This document shows, one piece after another, positions 9,058 through 17,707 of a stretch of 64,000 nt of DNA. Within the stretch, counting starts at the first letter, position 1; every line of letters starts with the position of its first letter. The position numbers and the translations under genes were made by a program. The stretch is from Granulicatella adiacens ATCC 49175 (lineage in GTDB: Bacteria; Bacillota; Bacilli; Lactobacillales; Aerococcaceae). The notes beneath the pieces were generated by a model. It was not told where the DNA came from, ran no database searches, and saw only the letters and a list, made by a program, of their open reading frames with translations. The stretch covers positions 1,178,001 through 1,242,000 of the forward strand of contig NZ_CP102283.1 of the NCBI RefSeq assembly GCF_025150565.1, in the 5' to 3' direction.

Positions 9058-12000
9058 CGTTTTTTTGAAAAAATAAGTGAAATTGTTAATAATAAAATTC
9101 CAAGTAACGTATACACTTCAAAATTCTTAGCCCCTGTGGCAGGTAAAGTCTCTTCTTTTGTTGTATTGGAGTCTTTTGAATCTTCTGTGTTTCTAATTTC
9201 AGTAGTTGATTCACTTGAACTTTGTTGTGTTTGCTCTTGTGTTTGTTCCTGAGTTGTTTCTTCTTCTGTTTGTTTTTTCACTAAATACGAGTAATATCTA
9301 ATCTTGTTTTCAACAGTAGGTTCTGTTGAATTTTGTAATTCGTATTTGTCTGTGTTGAGTGCTGGTAGGCCTGCTGAAGGATCTTCTGGATTTAAGAATG
9401 CAATATCTAGTTTATTGCCCTCTTTCTTAATGGTATAAATCCCTTTTTCTTTTAATACGAGACCATCTTCTAACGTCAACTCAGAGTCATCATATTTTAC
9501 AACTCCGTAAATTTGATTCGTCTTATCAAAGACTGCTTGCGTTTTTTCAGAATTTTCTACAACTTGAATGTCATCGTTGTTCTTTTCCTCTTCAAATTCT
9601 TTAGCTGAACGATTTGGATAGAGGACATACGCATATTTATTATTCGTAGCATCATGTGGTTGAACAATTGAAATGAAGCTATTTTCTACTTCTTCATCAC
9701 TTTGTCCTTCATTAATATCCTTCCAAGTTCCTTTACGGTTTTCTTTTTTCACATTAACAGTTGTCGGTTCTAGGAATTTATATCCAATATTCATTTGCGT
9801 ATTTTTAGATTTTAAGAGTAAATCTTTCACTTGCATTTTGGTATCAGCGTCTGAAACAGGAACTTCTTTTCCGTCTGCAACCACACTATAATCATTCTTC
9901 GAAGCACTGCGATTTCTTGATTCTCTTTGAACTTTACGGTTATCGACTACTGTATAAGCTTCATTATCCGTACTGTTCTTAATATCCGAACCGAGGAATA
10001 CGATTCGATCGCCTAGAATAAACCATGATTTTTTGGCGGTTAGTGTTTTATTCCAGTTTTGGAAGTCCATCGCAACCGTTCCGTATTTATTACCTAGCGC
10101 TGTACTTCCAACAAATGAATGATCCATTGTTGTCATCCCAGACCCTTTTGCTCTAGCTTCGTTCGTTTCAGTAATCCCTGCTAGTTTATAAGGATCAACG
10201 GTTGCCCAATAATCATCACTATAATAACTTAAATCATCATTGTAGAGATAAGAGGCACCATCACTTGTATACCAACCTTTGGCATTTTCTTTATTCATGA
10301 ATTCGTAGTTTTGAATCTTGTTCGAATACATGCTAATTCCGAAAGCAAATTCACGTTCTTTATTGTAGTAAGCCACTTTGTCCATCGCTTGATAGAGTTT
10401 GAGATACGTATCTCTTGGAGTCGCCTCTACCATCTGATTAGACATTAGACTTTCAAAGAGATGAACATCGTAGAAAGACTTCAATGATTTAAAGGTATCG
10501 TAGAAATCATCGGAAGAAACGATATCTTTCACTAGTCCTTGAAGTTTCGCTTTTTCTTGTTGATCACTTGCTTCGGCAATTCTTAAAATACCTCTTAAAA
10601 CTTCCACTGCAGCATAGTGATCATTTTGTACTTTTCTGCTAAGTGAGCGACCTCTTGTCATATCCATCAACCCACCCTTATAAATCAAAGGTAAGAATCC
10701 TTGATGAATCCAGTGATAAAGAACATTTAATTTGTCATTACTAATCTTATAAGGACTTGCTTGAATAACAGGGAGTAATTGAGAAAATCCATCAATTAAT
10801 ACATTTCCGTATGCCCCTGTATAAGCAATATTTGTATGATCTACATAAGAACCATCATAGTAGAACCCTTCCCCCTCAGAAACTAATGCTAATACATTAC
10901 TTACGGCTTGAATTGAGCGTTCTAATTTCGCGTCATCTTCAAGGAGTAGCGCTTCAATGATTTTAACTTTTCCCAAATCTGAAAGGTTCCCACCAACAGC
11001 TGTTTTACCACGGTTTTGGCTGACCATGATTTTAGATGGGTCTGGAACCATTTTGCTCACTGGTTTTAAGTATTTCGCAATTTCTTCTTTACTGAAATAA
11101 CGATTCATAATCGTTAGGATATTGTTGATGGCACGAGGAACTCCAATTTCATAATCCCACCAATTTCCTTTAGATTCAGTATTTTCATTGTAGTAATGGT
11201 CATACATGAATTTCATGCTATGTTTGACTACTTGAATAACTTTGTCGTCGTTATAGTATTTTGAGTTTTTATTCGTAACTGATTTTGCAATTTGTTCCAC
11301 ACGTCTATACGTCTTCGTTAAATTGGCTGATTTAGAGTAATCCCCAACTGCATCCCAAATTTTCTTTTCATCATTTGCTAAGAAACTAGATAGATACCCT
11401 TCTACTTCTTTTTCATTAATGTTAAAGATTTCTTTCATATAACTACTCTCTGTCGAGTAAAAGTCATTCCCAGAAATCATGGCATCCCATTTTTTTAACA
11501 AGTTTTCATAGGTTGCATTTGGTTCAAGCACTTTCAGTGGAACTACTTTATCCTTACTTCCTGGAGCGCTTACAACTAATTCAGTACTTCCAGCCTTTTT
11601 AGGAACAATTGCTCCGTTTTCAATGGTAGCAACAGAAGTGTCTTTAATCTTGTACGTATATTTGGAATCGAGCACCCATCGTTTGTCAGTCGTTAAAGTA
11701 ACTGAATCATCAAAATCAATTTCTTTTGTCTTTTGCGGTTGAGTCTCTTTCTTCTCCTTTTTTTTGGTCAAGCTCACATCATCAAATTGAACTTTTCCTT
11801 TTCCTGTTTCAAAGAATAACTCCACTCGGATTTTTGTCGCTTCACTTCCTGCGACAAACTCCTCCGTAATCGTCGTCCAATCGTTATCTCCGACTAAACT
11901 CTTGCTATACCAAAGTGGTGAAAGCTGTTTGTTATTGCTGTCATAAGACATAATGCGAACTCTAGCACCAATTTTTGAGTCTAATTTTTCTGTTTTGATT

Positions 12001-12356
12001 CTCACTGAAAAAGTATACTTTTGATTCGGTTCAACTGGAATATCTTGTCCTACTACCGCTCTCATTTCAGATTCAGCTTCCATTAAAAGATTCGCTTCAT
12101 CTGTAATTTGAATTTTATACTTTCCTTTTTCTCCTTTAGCAATCCAAGGAGTATTCCAATCAACTGCTGATTTTCCAGTCCATTTTTCCCCTGTATCGAG
12201 GGTCGAATCAAACGTTCCATTTTTTACAAGATTGACTGTTTGTTCTGCCTGAGTTTCCTTATGATCCTCAGCATATACAAGATTTCCCTGAGAGACTCCC
12301 AGAGACGAAACCAAAGCAAAAGCTAAAACTAAACAGCTCGACCAAACTTTTTTCAT
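9045..12356 (-). CDS. hysA: LPXTG-anchored hyaluronate/chondroitin lyase (PL8)
   Basis: A 1,103-residue secreted lyase. A signal peptide (MKKVWSSCLVLAFALVSSLG) is followed by a carbohydrate-binding-like domain (about 40-200), an Ig-like segment (about 215-280), the alpha/alpha catalytic domain (about 285-640) with NWWDYEIG, GGNLSDLGKVK (Asn) and YVDHTNIAYTGAYGN (His and Tyr nine residues apart), then beta domains, a T/E/Q-rich spacer and LPATG at about 1071 with a hydrophobic tail ending KKRLQK. By beta-elimination it cuts hyaluronan or chondroitin to unsaturated disaccharides at the cell wall. AAGGA lies 8 bases before this ATG; ATGs 3 and 9 bases further upstream are less well placed. The aromatic-patch Phe of the pneumococcal enzyme appears replaced by Lys (see findings). 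Confidence 0.93.
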   Translation of the reverse strand: MKKVWSSCLVLAFALVSSLGVSQGNLVYAEDHKETQAEQTVNLVKNGTFDSTLDTGEKWTGKSAVDWNTPWIAKGEKGKYKIQITDEANLLMEAESEMRAVVGQDIPVEPNQKYTFSVRIKTEKLDSKIGARVRIMSYDSNNKQLSPLWYSKSLVGDNDWTTITEEFVAGSEATKIRVELFFETGKGKVQFDDVSLTKKKEKKETQPQKTKEIDFDDSVTLTTDKRWVLDSKYTYKIKDTSVATIENGAIVPKKAGSTELVVSAPGSKDKVVPLKVLEPNATYENLLKKWDAMISGNDFYSTESSYMKEIFNINEKEVEGYLSSFLANDEKKIWDAVGDYSKSANLTKTYRRVEQIAKSVTNKNSKYYNDDKVIQVVKHSMKFMYDHYYNENTESKGNWWDYEIGVPRAINNILTIMNRYFSKEEIAKYLKPVSKMVPDPSKIMVSQNRGKTAVGGNLSDLGKVKIIEALLLEDDAKLERSIQAVSNVLALVSEGEGFYYDGSYVDHTNIAYTGAYGNVLIDGFSQLLPVIQASPYKISNDKLNVLYHWIHQGFLPLIYKGGLMDMTRGRSLSRKVQNDHYAAVEVLRGILRIAEASDQQEKAKLQGLVKDIVSSDDFYDTFKSLKSFYDVHLFESLMSNQMVEATPRDTYLKLYQAMDKVAYYNKEREFAFGISMYSNKIQNYEFMNKENAKGWYTSDGASYLYNDDLSYYSDDYWATVDPYKLAGITETNEARAKGSGMTTMDHSFVGSTALGNKYGTVAMDFQNWNKTLTAKKSWFILGDRIVFLGSDIKNSTDNEAYTVVDNRKVQRESRNRSASKNDYSVVADGKEVPVSDADTKMQVKDLLLKSKNTQMNIGYKFLEPTTVNVKKENRKGTWKDINEGQSDEEVENSFISIVQPHDATNNKYAYVLYPNRSAKEFEEEKNNDDIQVVENSEKTQAVFDKTNQIYGVVKYDDSELTLEDGLVLKEKGIYTIKKEGNKLDIAFLNPEDPSAGLPALNTDKYELQNSTEPTVENKIRYYSYLVKKQTEEETTQEQTQEQTQQSSSESTTEIRNTEDSKDSNTTKEETLPATGAKNFEVYTLLGILLLTISLIFSKKRLQK

Positions 12357-12380
12357 CATGACCATCCTTCCGTTTTTAAC

Positions 12381-12441
12381 TTAACGTGTTAACCCTATAA
12401 ATGAATTCTACCACTCCTTTTAGAATTTGTAAACGGTTTAT
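12381..12441 (-). promoter_or_regulatory. Promoter, operator and cre of hysA
   Basis: Minus strand: -35 TTTACA (12428-12433), 17-base spacer, -10 TAGAAT (12405-12410). The operator core TTAACGTGTTAA is at 12381-12392, just past the expected start of transcription. TGTAAACGGTTTAT (12428-12441) on the plus strand matches 12 of 14 cre positions and overlaps the -35. The layout is the same as at the ugl promoter. Confidence 0.75.
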
Positions 12442-12454
12442 TTAAAAAAATTAA

Positions 12455-12492
12455 AAAAAATAAGAATCCCCCACATTAGGAGGATTCTTATT
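12455..12492 (-). terminator. Terminator of gntR
   Basis: Stem AATAAGAATCC..GGATTCTTATT directly after the regulator stop codon, followed on the minus strand by TTTTTT. Confidence 0.85.
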
Positions 12493-13179
12493 TTATTCAG
12501 CAATCAAATTAACTTCATAAAAATCAGGATGGATAAAGCTTTCCGAGTATTCAATCACTTCTTTGGTTGTATTGTTAAAGATTGTTTTCTTTACAATCAC
12601 TACCGAATTGGTTTGGAGCTCGTTTGTTTCAAGAATATCCACTGTCTTAAATTCAATCGTCATGCTCATAGGCATATTTACTAAGTTATTTTCAATACCC
12701 AACTCTTTAGAGACACTTCCACCATCAGTAATATGACGAACTGCCTCTTCACTTAATAAAGTCGTTTGAACAAAACGCTTTTGAATTTTCCATAAAGTAT
12801 CGTCAATCATCGCTCTTTGAACGATTTCATATAAAGGAGCTTTCCCTTCAAATTGACTTAAAACGCGTTTATCTTCACAGATTTGTATCGAAGTCTCTAC
12901 TCGTTCCGAATTCTTTTTCGGATTGAATTTCTTCGTTAGTCTTTCACTAAAACTAACTTTTCGATGCAACATGTTTTTACGAACGAAGGTCCCTTCACCT
13001 TGTCTTCGAATCAAGTACCCTTCAGCCACTAAATCATTTAATGCTTTAACGACTGTTGTATTACTAACCTGATAGATTTTTTTCAAATCACCTTCGGAAT
13101 AAATTTTAGATCCGGGTTTAAATTTGCCTTCGTCAATCTCTTTTAAAATGTTTTGTTTTATAATTTCATACTTTGGTAG
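12493..13179 (-). CDS. GntR-family (HutC/UTRA-type) transcriptional regulator
   Basis: A 228-residue regulator: an N-terminal winged helix (about 1-70; KYEIIKQNILKEIDEGKF, KIYSEGDLKKIYQVSNTTV, then the wing around RRQGEGTFV) and a C-terminal UTRA-like ligand domain (about 85-228). The start is taken as GTG at 13179 (GGAAG 9 bases upstream). A TTG start at 13239 would lie upstream of the predicted transcription start and is rejected. It sits between hysA and the kduID genes, and the three surrounding units share one palindromic operator, so it is the likely repressor of the glycosaminoglycan regulon. The pneumococcal locus uses a LacI-type RegR instead (from memory). Confidence 0.85.
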   Translation of the reverse strand, partial: LPKYEIIKQNILKEIDEGKFKPGSKIYSEGDLKKIYQVSNTTVVKALNDLVAEGYLIRRQGEGTFVRKNMLHRKVSFSERLTKKFNPKKNSERVETSIQICEDKRVLSQFEGKAPLYEIVQRAMIDDTLWKIQKRFVQTTLLSEEAVRHITDGGSVSKELGIENNLVNMPMSMTIEFKTVDILETNELQTNSVVIVKKTIFNNTTKEVIEYSESFIHPDFYEVNLIAE

Positions 13180-13215
13180 CACACACAAACACTTCCGTCC
13201 TTTTATTTTAAAGCC

Positions 13216-13244
13216 ATCATAACAAAATAATTTCCTCAAGTAAA
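13216..13244 (-). promoter_or_regulatory. Promoter of gntR
   Basis: Minus strand: -35 TTTACT (13239-13244), 17-base spacer, -10 TATGAT (13216-13221). Transcription should start near 13209, which supports the downstream GTG start. The TTAACGTGTTAA operator is not seen here, so autoregulation is not evident. Confidence 0.6.
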
Positions 13245-13248
13245 CAGA

Positions 13249-13282
13249 ATAAACACCCCTTCTATGGGAAGGGGCGTTTAGA
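13249..13282 (-). terminator. Terminator of kduI-kduD
   Basis: Stem AAACGCCCCTTC..GAAGGGGTGTTT on the minus strand directly after the kduD stop, followed by ATTCTGTTT. It overlaps the upstream edge of the gntR promoter. Confidence 0.75.
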
Positions 13283-13283
13283 A

Positions 13284-14081
13284 TTAAGGTTGTTTACCGA
13301 TGTACGCTAAAATACCGCCGTCCACATAGAGGATATGACCATTTACAAAGTCACTTGCACCACTTGCAAGGAAGATGGCCGGACCTTTCAAGTCTTCTGC
13401 TTCTCCCCATCTTTCTGCTGGTGTTTTTGCGATAATAAATTTATCAAATGGATGTCTTTCTCCATCCGGTTGAATTTCACGAAGAGGAGCTGTTTGCGGT
13501 GTCGCAATATAACCAGGTCCAATTCCATTACATTGAATATTGTAGCATCCGTATTCTGATGCAATATTACGTGTTAACATCTTCAATCCGCCTTTAGCCG
13601 CTGCATAAGCCGAAACGGTTTCGCGTCCTAATTCACTCATCATTGAACAAATGTTAATGATTTTACCGCCACCCTTTTTAATCATTGAAGGAATAACGGC
13701 TTTTGATACGATAAATGGCGCATTTAAGTCCACATCGATCACTTGGCGGAAATCTTCAGCCGCCATTTCATGCATTGGAATTCGTTTGATGATTCCAGCA
13801 TTGTTGACTAAGATATCAATCACGCCTACTTCTGCTTCGATTTTTTTCACCATTTCTTGAACACCAGGTTCATCCGTAACGTCACAAACATATCCGTAAG
13901 CTTTAATACCCTTTTCCGCATAGTTTGCTAGCCCTTTTTCTACTCCACTTTCATTTCTATCATTAAATACGATAGTGGCACCAGCACTTGCTAAAGCTTC
14001 TGCAATCGCAAACCCGATTCCATATACTGCACCTGTTACGAGTGCAACTTTACCTTTTAATGAAAACATGTCATTTGTCAT
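13284..14081 (-). CDS. kduD: KduD-like short-chain dehydrogenase
   Basis: A 265-residue classical SDR: TGAVYGIG cofactor motif near residue 17, NNAGI near 90, and the Ser/Tyr/Lys active site in CSMMSELG...SAYAAAKGG. In this operon it should reduce 2,5-diketo-3-deoxygluconate (the KduI product) to 2-keto-3-deoxygluconate with NAD(P)H. It follows kduI by 15 bases with AGGAG 8 bases before ATG. Gluconate 5-dehydrogenase (IdnO) is the common automatic name for close relatives; the pathway context favours KduD. Confidence 0.88.
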   Translation of the reverse strand: MTNDMFSLKGKVALVTGAVYGIGFAIAEALASAGATIVFNDRNESGVEKGLANYAEKGIKAYGYVCDVTDEPGVQEMVKKIEAEVGVIDILVNNAGIIKRIPMHEMAAEDFRQVIDVDLNAPFIVSKAVIPSMIKKGGGKIINICSMMSELGRETVSAYAAAKGGLKMLTRNIASEYGCYNIQCNGIGPGYIATPQTAPLREIQPDGERHPFDKFIIAKTPAERWGEAEDLKGPAIFLASGASDFVNGHILYVDGGILAYIGKQP

Positions 14082-14096
14082 TTTACTTACTCCTCA

Positions 14097-14927
14097 CTAT
14101 TTAAGATCTTGCATTGGAACCATATCCATGTCGGTATAGGTGATGTTTTCTCCAGCCATTCCCCAGATGAATGTGTAGTTTGAGGTTCCCACACCTGAGT
14201 GAATAGACCAACTTGGTGAAATACATGCTTCTTCGTTTCCAACCACTAAGTGTTTTGTTTCTTGCGGAGTTCCCATGAAGTGGAAGACTCTTGTATCAGG
14301 TTCCATATCAAAGTAGAGGTATGTTTCCATACGACGTTCATGCGTATGACATGGCATTGTATTCCAAGAGCTACCTGGTTCAAGCACTGTGTACCCTAAT
14401 TGTAATTGGCAGCTTTCGCATTGATTTGGATGAACATATTGATAAATCTTTCTTTGGTTTAATGTATTAGATTCACCCATGCAAAGTGGAACAATTTTTT
14501 CAATACTTAATTTTTTATTTGGATATTTATGATGTGCTGGAACGGACACAATGTAGAATTTCGCAGGGTCTTCAGCAGAAACACTTGAGAAAGCAATTTC
14601 TTTTGTTTCTTTCCCGATGTAGTATCCATCTTGTTTCACCATATTTTCTGAAACACCATCAATTTCAATGACACCTGGGCCCCCAATATTAATCACACCC
14701 ATTTCACGTCTTTGTAGGAAGTAGTCCACGCCTAACTCTGTTGATAATTCAATAGTTAATTTCCCTTCAACTGGCATTACCCCACCAAAAATCATGCGGT
14801 CGTTATGAGTGTACGTCAACTTCACTTGATTTGGTTCGAATACTTTCTCAACTAAGAATTCCTTTCTTAATTGCTCCGTAGAGTAATGTCTGATGTCCTC
14901 TGGACTGTGTGTATATCTCGTTTCCAT
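14097..14927 (-). CDS. kduI: 5-keto-4-deoxyuronate isomerase
   Basis: A 276-residue cupin-fold isomerase of the KduI family. The C-terminal metal site TMPCHTHERRMETYLYFD (His, His, Glu) is intact, and FGGVMPVEGKL and NIGGPG are family features. It converts 5-keto-4-deoxyuronate, formed spontaneously from the unsaturated uronate freed by Ugl, to 2,5-diketo-3-deoxygluconate. The start at 14927 has AAGGAGGAG 6 bases upstream; an earlier ATG is upstream of that site. Streptococci use unrelated DhuI/DhuD enzymes at this step (from memory); this locus has the classical KduI. Confidence 0.92.
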   Translation of the reverse strand: METRYTHSPEDIRHYSTEQLRKEFLVEKVFEPNQVKLTYTHNDRMIFGGVMPVEGKLTIELSTELGVDYFLQRREMGVINIGGPGVIEIDGVSENMVKQDGYYIGKETKEIAFSSVSAEDPAKFYIVSVPAHHKYPNKKLSIEKIVPLCMGESNTLNQRKIYQYVHPNQCESCQLQLGYTVLEPGSSWNTMPCHTHERRMETYLYFDMEPDTRVFHFMGTPQETKHLVVGNEEACISPSWSIHSGVGTSNYTFIWGMAGENITYTDMDMVPMQDLK

Positions 14928-15004
14928 AGTTCTCCTCCTTAATTGGTTCATAAAAGCTTTTTACTACCAAATCTTTTTTCTCTTTTGGTAGCGCTCTCGC
15001 GTTC

Positions 15005-15063
15005 AGTCTAACACTAAACGAAACCAGTTTCAAGTAAAACTTAACGTGTTAACACGTAAACTT
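15005..15063 (-). promoter_or_regulatory. Operator and candidate promoter of kduI-kduD
   Basis: 15038-15063 is a 26-base near-perfect palindrome carrying TTAACGTGTTAA (15041-15052), the same element as at ugl and hysA. A possible promoter directly downstream on the minus strand has -35 TTGAAA (15028-15033), 17-base spacer and -10 TAGACT (15005-15010). The promoter assignment is less certain than the operator. Confidence 0.6.
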
Positions 15064-15213
15064 ATGCTTTTCAAAAGTTTTTCCGGAGTATTTCACAATA
15101 TCGCCGTTGAATGCATACTTCTAAAACGCATTAAAATAGATATAAATTAGAATTAGATTCCAGTTCAAAATTCTCGATTTCACAAATCGAGGTGACAAAA
15201 ATTTTTTTTGATA

Positions 15214-15253
15214 TTTTTAAAAAAGGTGCAATAAGAAAAATCTTATTGCACCT
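15214..15253 (-). terminator. Terminator of the galactitol-type PTS operon
   Basis: Perfect 13-base stem AGGTGCAATAAGA..TCTTATTGCACCT with a 4-base loop, about 100 bases after the yjbQ stop. On the minus strand it is followed by TTTTTTAAAAA. Confidence 0.85.
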
Positions 15254-15355
15254 AAAATGAATAGATGGCGACCAGTTTTTGGCAATTCTAGTTTTCGTTT
15301 TTATTCATTTTCTTAATAAGTAATTAAAATATATTGCATGATTATTTTCATGCCT

Positions 15356-15877
15356 TTATTCTCCTAAAACGATGACTCTATACTTTCTTGTTCTTTTTCG
15401 TGTTTTATCAAAGTCGGCAAAATAAACATACCCAGTTTTACCAATTCCTAATTGACCATCCACTACTGCTAATGTTTCACTTGCACCGATAATGGTGGCC
15501 TTGATATGCGCATCTCCATTCCAAAGGTAGCTACGATTTCCATTTGGTAGCCATTCTTCTGGATTAGGCCATGATTCCACTTCTTTATAGTGTGCTTCGC
15601 CTGGATACTTGTAACTTTGCGCATTTATATGGGGCGGAACTATACTTTCTAAGATTCGATTCAAATCTAATTGTAAGAAATCCACTCCGTCTTCATCACG
15701 GTCATGTGTATCTTCTTCAAAGAAAATAGAACATGTCGTATGTGCTGTTACAACTGTACAAGTTCCCGATTGAATACCACTTTCTAAAATAGTATCTTTT
15801 ACACTTTGCGTAATATCCACATAGGATACAGCCTTTTCTTTTGTTTCAACTTTAAACTCTTTTTGAAATACACTCAT
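15356..15877 (-). CDS. YjbQ-family (UPF0047) protein
   Basis: A 173-residue YjbQ/UPF0047 protein: VVTAHTTCSIFFEE, the acidic HDRDEDGVDFL, and WNGDAHIKATIIGASETLAV with the conserved His are the family core. Some members show weak thiamine-phosphate synthase activity in vitro, but the physiological role of the family is unsettled. It is the last gene of a sugar PTS operon and starts 2 bases after the isomerase stop, which suggests a role in that sugar's catabolism. Members are usually about 130-140 residues; this one carries an insert around EAHYKEVESWPNPEEWLPNG. Confidence 0.8.
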   Translation of the reverse strand: MSVFQKEFKVETKEKAVSYVDITQSVKDTILESGIQSGTCTVVTAHTTCSIFFEEDTHDRDEDGVDFLQLDLNRILESIVPPHINAQSYKYPGEAHYKEVESWPNPEEWLPNGNRSYLWNGDAHIKATIIGASETLAVVDGQLGIGKTGYVYFADFDKTRKRTRKYRVIVLGE

Positions 15878-15879
15878 GA

Positions 15880-16569
15880 TTAACCCTCATTCATCACTTG
15901 ATCAATCGCTTCAACCATTAATCTCAACATTTCTTTTGGATTTTCAGCTTTTACGATACCACTTGTGCAACCAGTACCTTCTGCGCCTAATTTAATAGTC
16001 CGATAGACATCCTTTTCATTCATAATTCCTGCACCTTGCATCATAAGAATATTAGGATATACTGACTTCACTTGTTCATTCGTTTTCACAATATAAGAAT
16101 CATCGCTGGTTTGTCCAGTACCAATAAGCTCTGTCGGTTCACAAAGCATAATTGTTGGCTCTAACATTGCAAGCATTCTCGCTTCTTGAATAGAATCCGC
16201 ACATAGAACTGTAATCATTCCTAGTTCTTTTGCTTTATTTACGGACGCCACTACTTGTGATGTTGTTAATGGATGTTCGGCGTGGTTTAAGAAAGTGGCT
16301 CTTGCACCAGCATTATATAACGATGCTGGTAATACAGCTCCCATTCCCCTACCGCAATCAATTCCATCTAAATGTTGAGCCGTTACAATAATATTTTTTG
16401 TTTCACTCGCAACTCTACTAATATCTGCATATGGGCAAGTCACAAAAATACTAATTTCAGGATAAACCTCTGCTAAATGGTCCGCTTCTTTAGCTAACTC
16501 TAGTAATTCATCACCAAATAAATATGATTTGGGATTGAAGATAAAGAATTTGCTTTTTACAATTTTCAT
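15880..16569 (-). CDS. Triosephosphate-isomerase-like protein of the archaeal type
   Basis: A 229-residue (beta/alpha)8 protein. The TIM catalytic residues are kept: Asn and Lys in FNPKSYLF, His in FLNHAEHPL, and Glu in LCEPTELIGTGQT. The short length and EP-x-ELIGTG and AQHLDG motifs resemble archaeal rather than bacterial TIM (about 250 residues, EPVWAIGTG). It lies between a class II aldolase and yjbQ in a PTS operon, so it probably handles the aldolase's triose product or a related phosphosugar. It is unlikely to be the housekeeping TpiA. The exact substrate is not known. Confidence 0.75.
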   Translation of the reverse strand: MKIVKSKFFIFNPKSYLFGDELLELAKEADHLAEVYPEISIFVTCPYADISRVASETKNIIVTAQHLDGIDCGRGMGAVLPASLYNAGARATFLNHAEHPLTTSQVVASVNKAKELGMITVLCADSIQEARMLAMLEPTIMLCEPTELIGTGQTSDDSYIVKTNEQVKSVYPNILMMQGAGIMNEKDVYRTIKLGAEGTGCTSGIVKAENPKEMLRLMVEAIDQVMNEG

Positions 16570-16584
16570 ATTTCTCCTCCTAAT

Positions 16585-17409
16585 TTATTTGGTTTCAAAT
16601 ACTTTGTAATAATGTTCAAGAGTATTTTCCATACCCTTTCTTGATAAATTCACAATATCAATATAGTTTTCTACATATCCATCAGCAACTGCTTTGGCAC
16701 CAGAGTATATAAAATCACTATAAATGTTAATCTTTGAAATACCATGTGTAGCACAACGATTGAGGTTATCATCTCCAGAACCTGACCCGCCATGCAATAC
16801 CAAAGGAATAGTAAGTGCTTCATTCAACTCTTCTAACCGTTCAAAGTTTAATTTTGGAGTACCTTTATACAACCCATGAGAAGTACCAATAGAAACAGCT
16901 AATGAATCTACATTCGTTTCTTCAACAAATTTCTTAGCATCTTCAACACTCGTATAAATGGATTTCACCTCTTCATTATTCGAAGCAGCATTTGCTCCAA
17001 CAAATCCAATTTCAGCTTCTACATCTACACCAAATTGATGTGCGTATTCGACAACTTCTTTCGATTTACGAACATTTTCCTCAAATGTATCTAATGAAGC
17101 ATCAATCATGACTGAATTAAATCCAAGTTCAATAGCACGTTTAATGAATTCAAAATCTTGACCATGATCGAGATGCAACACAACCGGAGTATTTGTTACT
17201 TCTTGGAAATAACGTCCAATTGCAGCTGCGTCTTCTAAACTTAAATATTGAGAATGTACTTGTGCAAATGCTAAAATTAATGGTAATTCTAATTTTTCAC
17301 TAGTCTCAGAATATGCTTTAGCACAATTCCAATCAATCATATTAGCTGCTGGAACTGCATAATGTTCCTTTTTCGCTTTACCCAGTACATCTCTCATTCT
17401 TGCTTTCAT
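16585..17409 (-). CDS. Class II fructose-bisphosphate/tagatose-bisphosphate-type aldolase
   Basis: A 274-residue zinc-dependent ketose-bisphosphate aldolase. VVLHLDHGQDFEFI (Asp and zinc His), EAEIGFVG, the second His in SIGTSHGLYKG, and VLHGGSGSGDDN are all present; the usual NIDTD motif near the end reads NIYSD. It should split a ketose-bisphosphate (for example tagatose-1,6-bisphosphate) to DHAP and an aldehyde. GGAGG lies 7 bases before the ATG at the end of the IIB gene. No bisphosphate-forming kinase is in the operon, so a 1-phosphate or unusual substrate is also possible. Confidence 0.85.
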   Translation of the reverse strand: MKARMRDVLGKAKKEHYAVPAANMIDWNCAKAYSETSEKLELPLILAFAQVHSQYLSLEDAAAIGRYFQEVTNTPVVLHLDHGQDFEFIKRAIELGFNSVMIDASLDTFEENVRKSKEVVEYAHQFGVDVEAEIGFVGANAASNNEEVKSIYTSVEDAKKFVEETNVDSLAVSIGTSHGLYKGTPKLNFERLEELNEALTIPLVLHGGSGSGDDNLNRCATHGISKINIYSDFIYSGAKAVADGYVENYIDIVNLSRKGMENTLEHYYKVFETK

Positions 17410-17411
17410 GA

Positions 17412-17696
17412 TTAAGCCTCCAATGCTTGTTTCAATTCATTCCATAGAGAATCAATTCCCATGCCTGTAAGTAATGGCAATCCCATAATCACTTTATCTT
17501 TTACAGAATCAGGAACTACTGTTGTAGAAATAACTACGTCATATTCATCAAGTCTATTTACTTCTTCTGATACTTTAGATTGGAATACTTGCACTTTATC
17601 TTCGTACCCATTATCCTTCAACCACTGTTTTACTTTACCAACAACAACAGTAGATGTCGCAATACCAGAACCACACATAACTAATAATTTTTTCAT
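17412..17696 (-). CDS. PTS galactitol-type IIB component
   Basis: A 94-residue phosphotransfer protein. The phosphocysteine loop is VMCGSGIATSTV at residues 6-17, as in GatB/SgcB proteins. AGGAG lies 8 bases before this ATG; a GTG 9 bases upstream is within the ribosome site and is rejected. It passes phosphate from the IIA (19132-19596) to the sugar in IIC and is encoded directly after IIC. Confidence 0.9.
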   Translation of the reverse strand: MKKLLVMCGSGIATSTVVVGKVKQWLKDNGYEDKVQVFQSKVSEEVNRLDEYDVVISTTVVPDSVKDKVIMGLPLLTGMGIDSLWNELKQALEA

Positions 17697-17707
17697 AATA
17701 TTCACTC

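Larger units (their letters stand above)
14928..15355. other. Intergenic region: kduI promoter and operator, and end of the galactitol-type operon
   Basis: About 430 bases without a gene. It holds the kduI ribosome site, a candidate kduI promoter and operator, and the hairpin terminator of the operon ending at 15356. Nothing else is visible. Confidence 0.6.
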
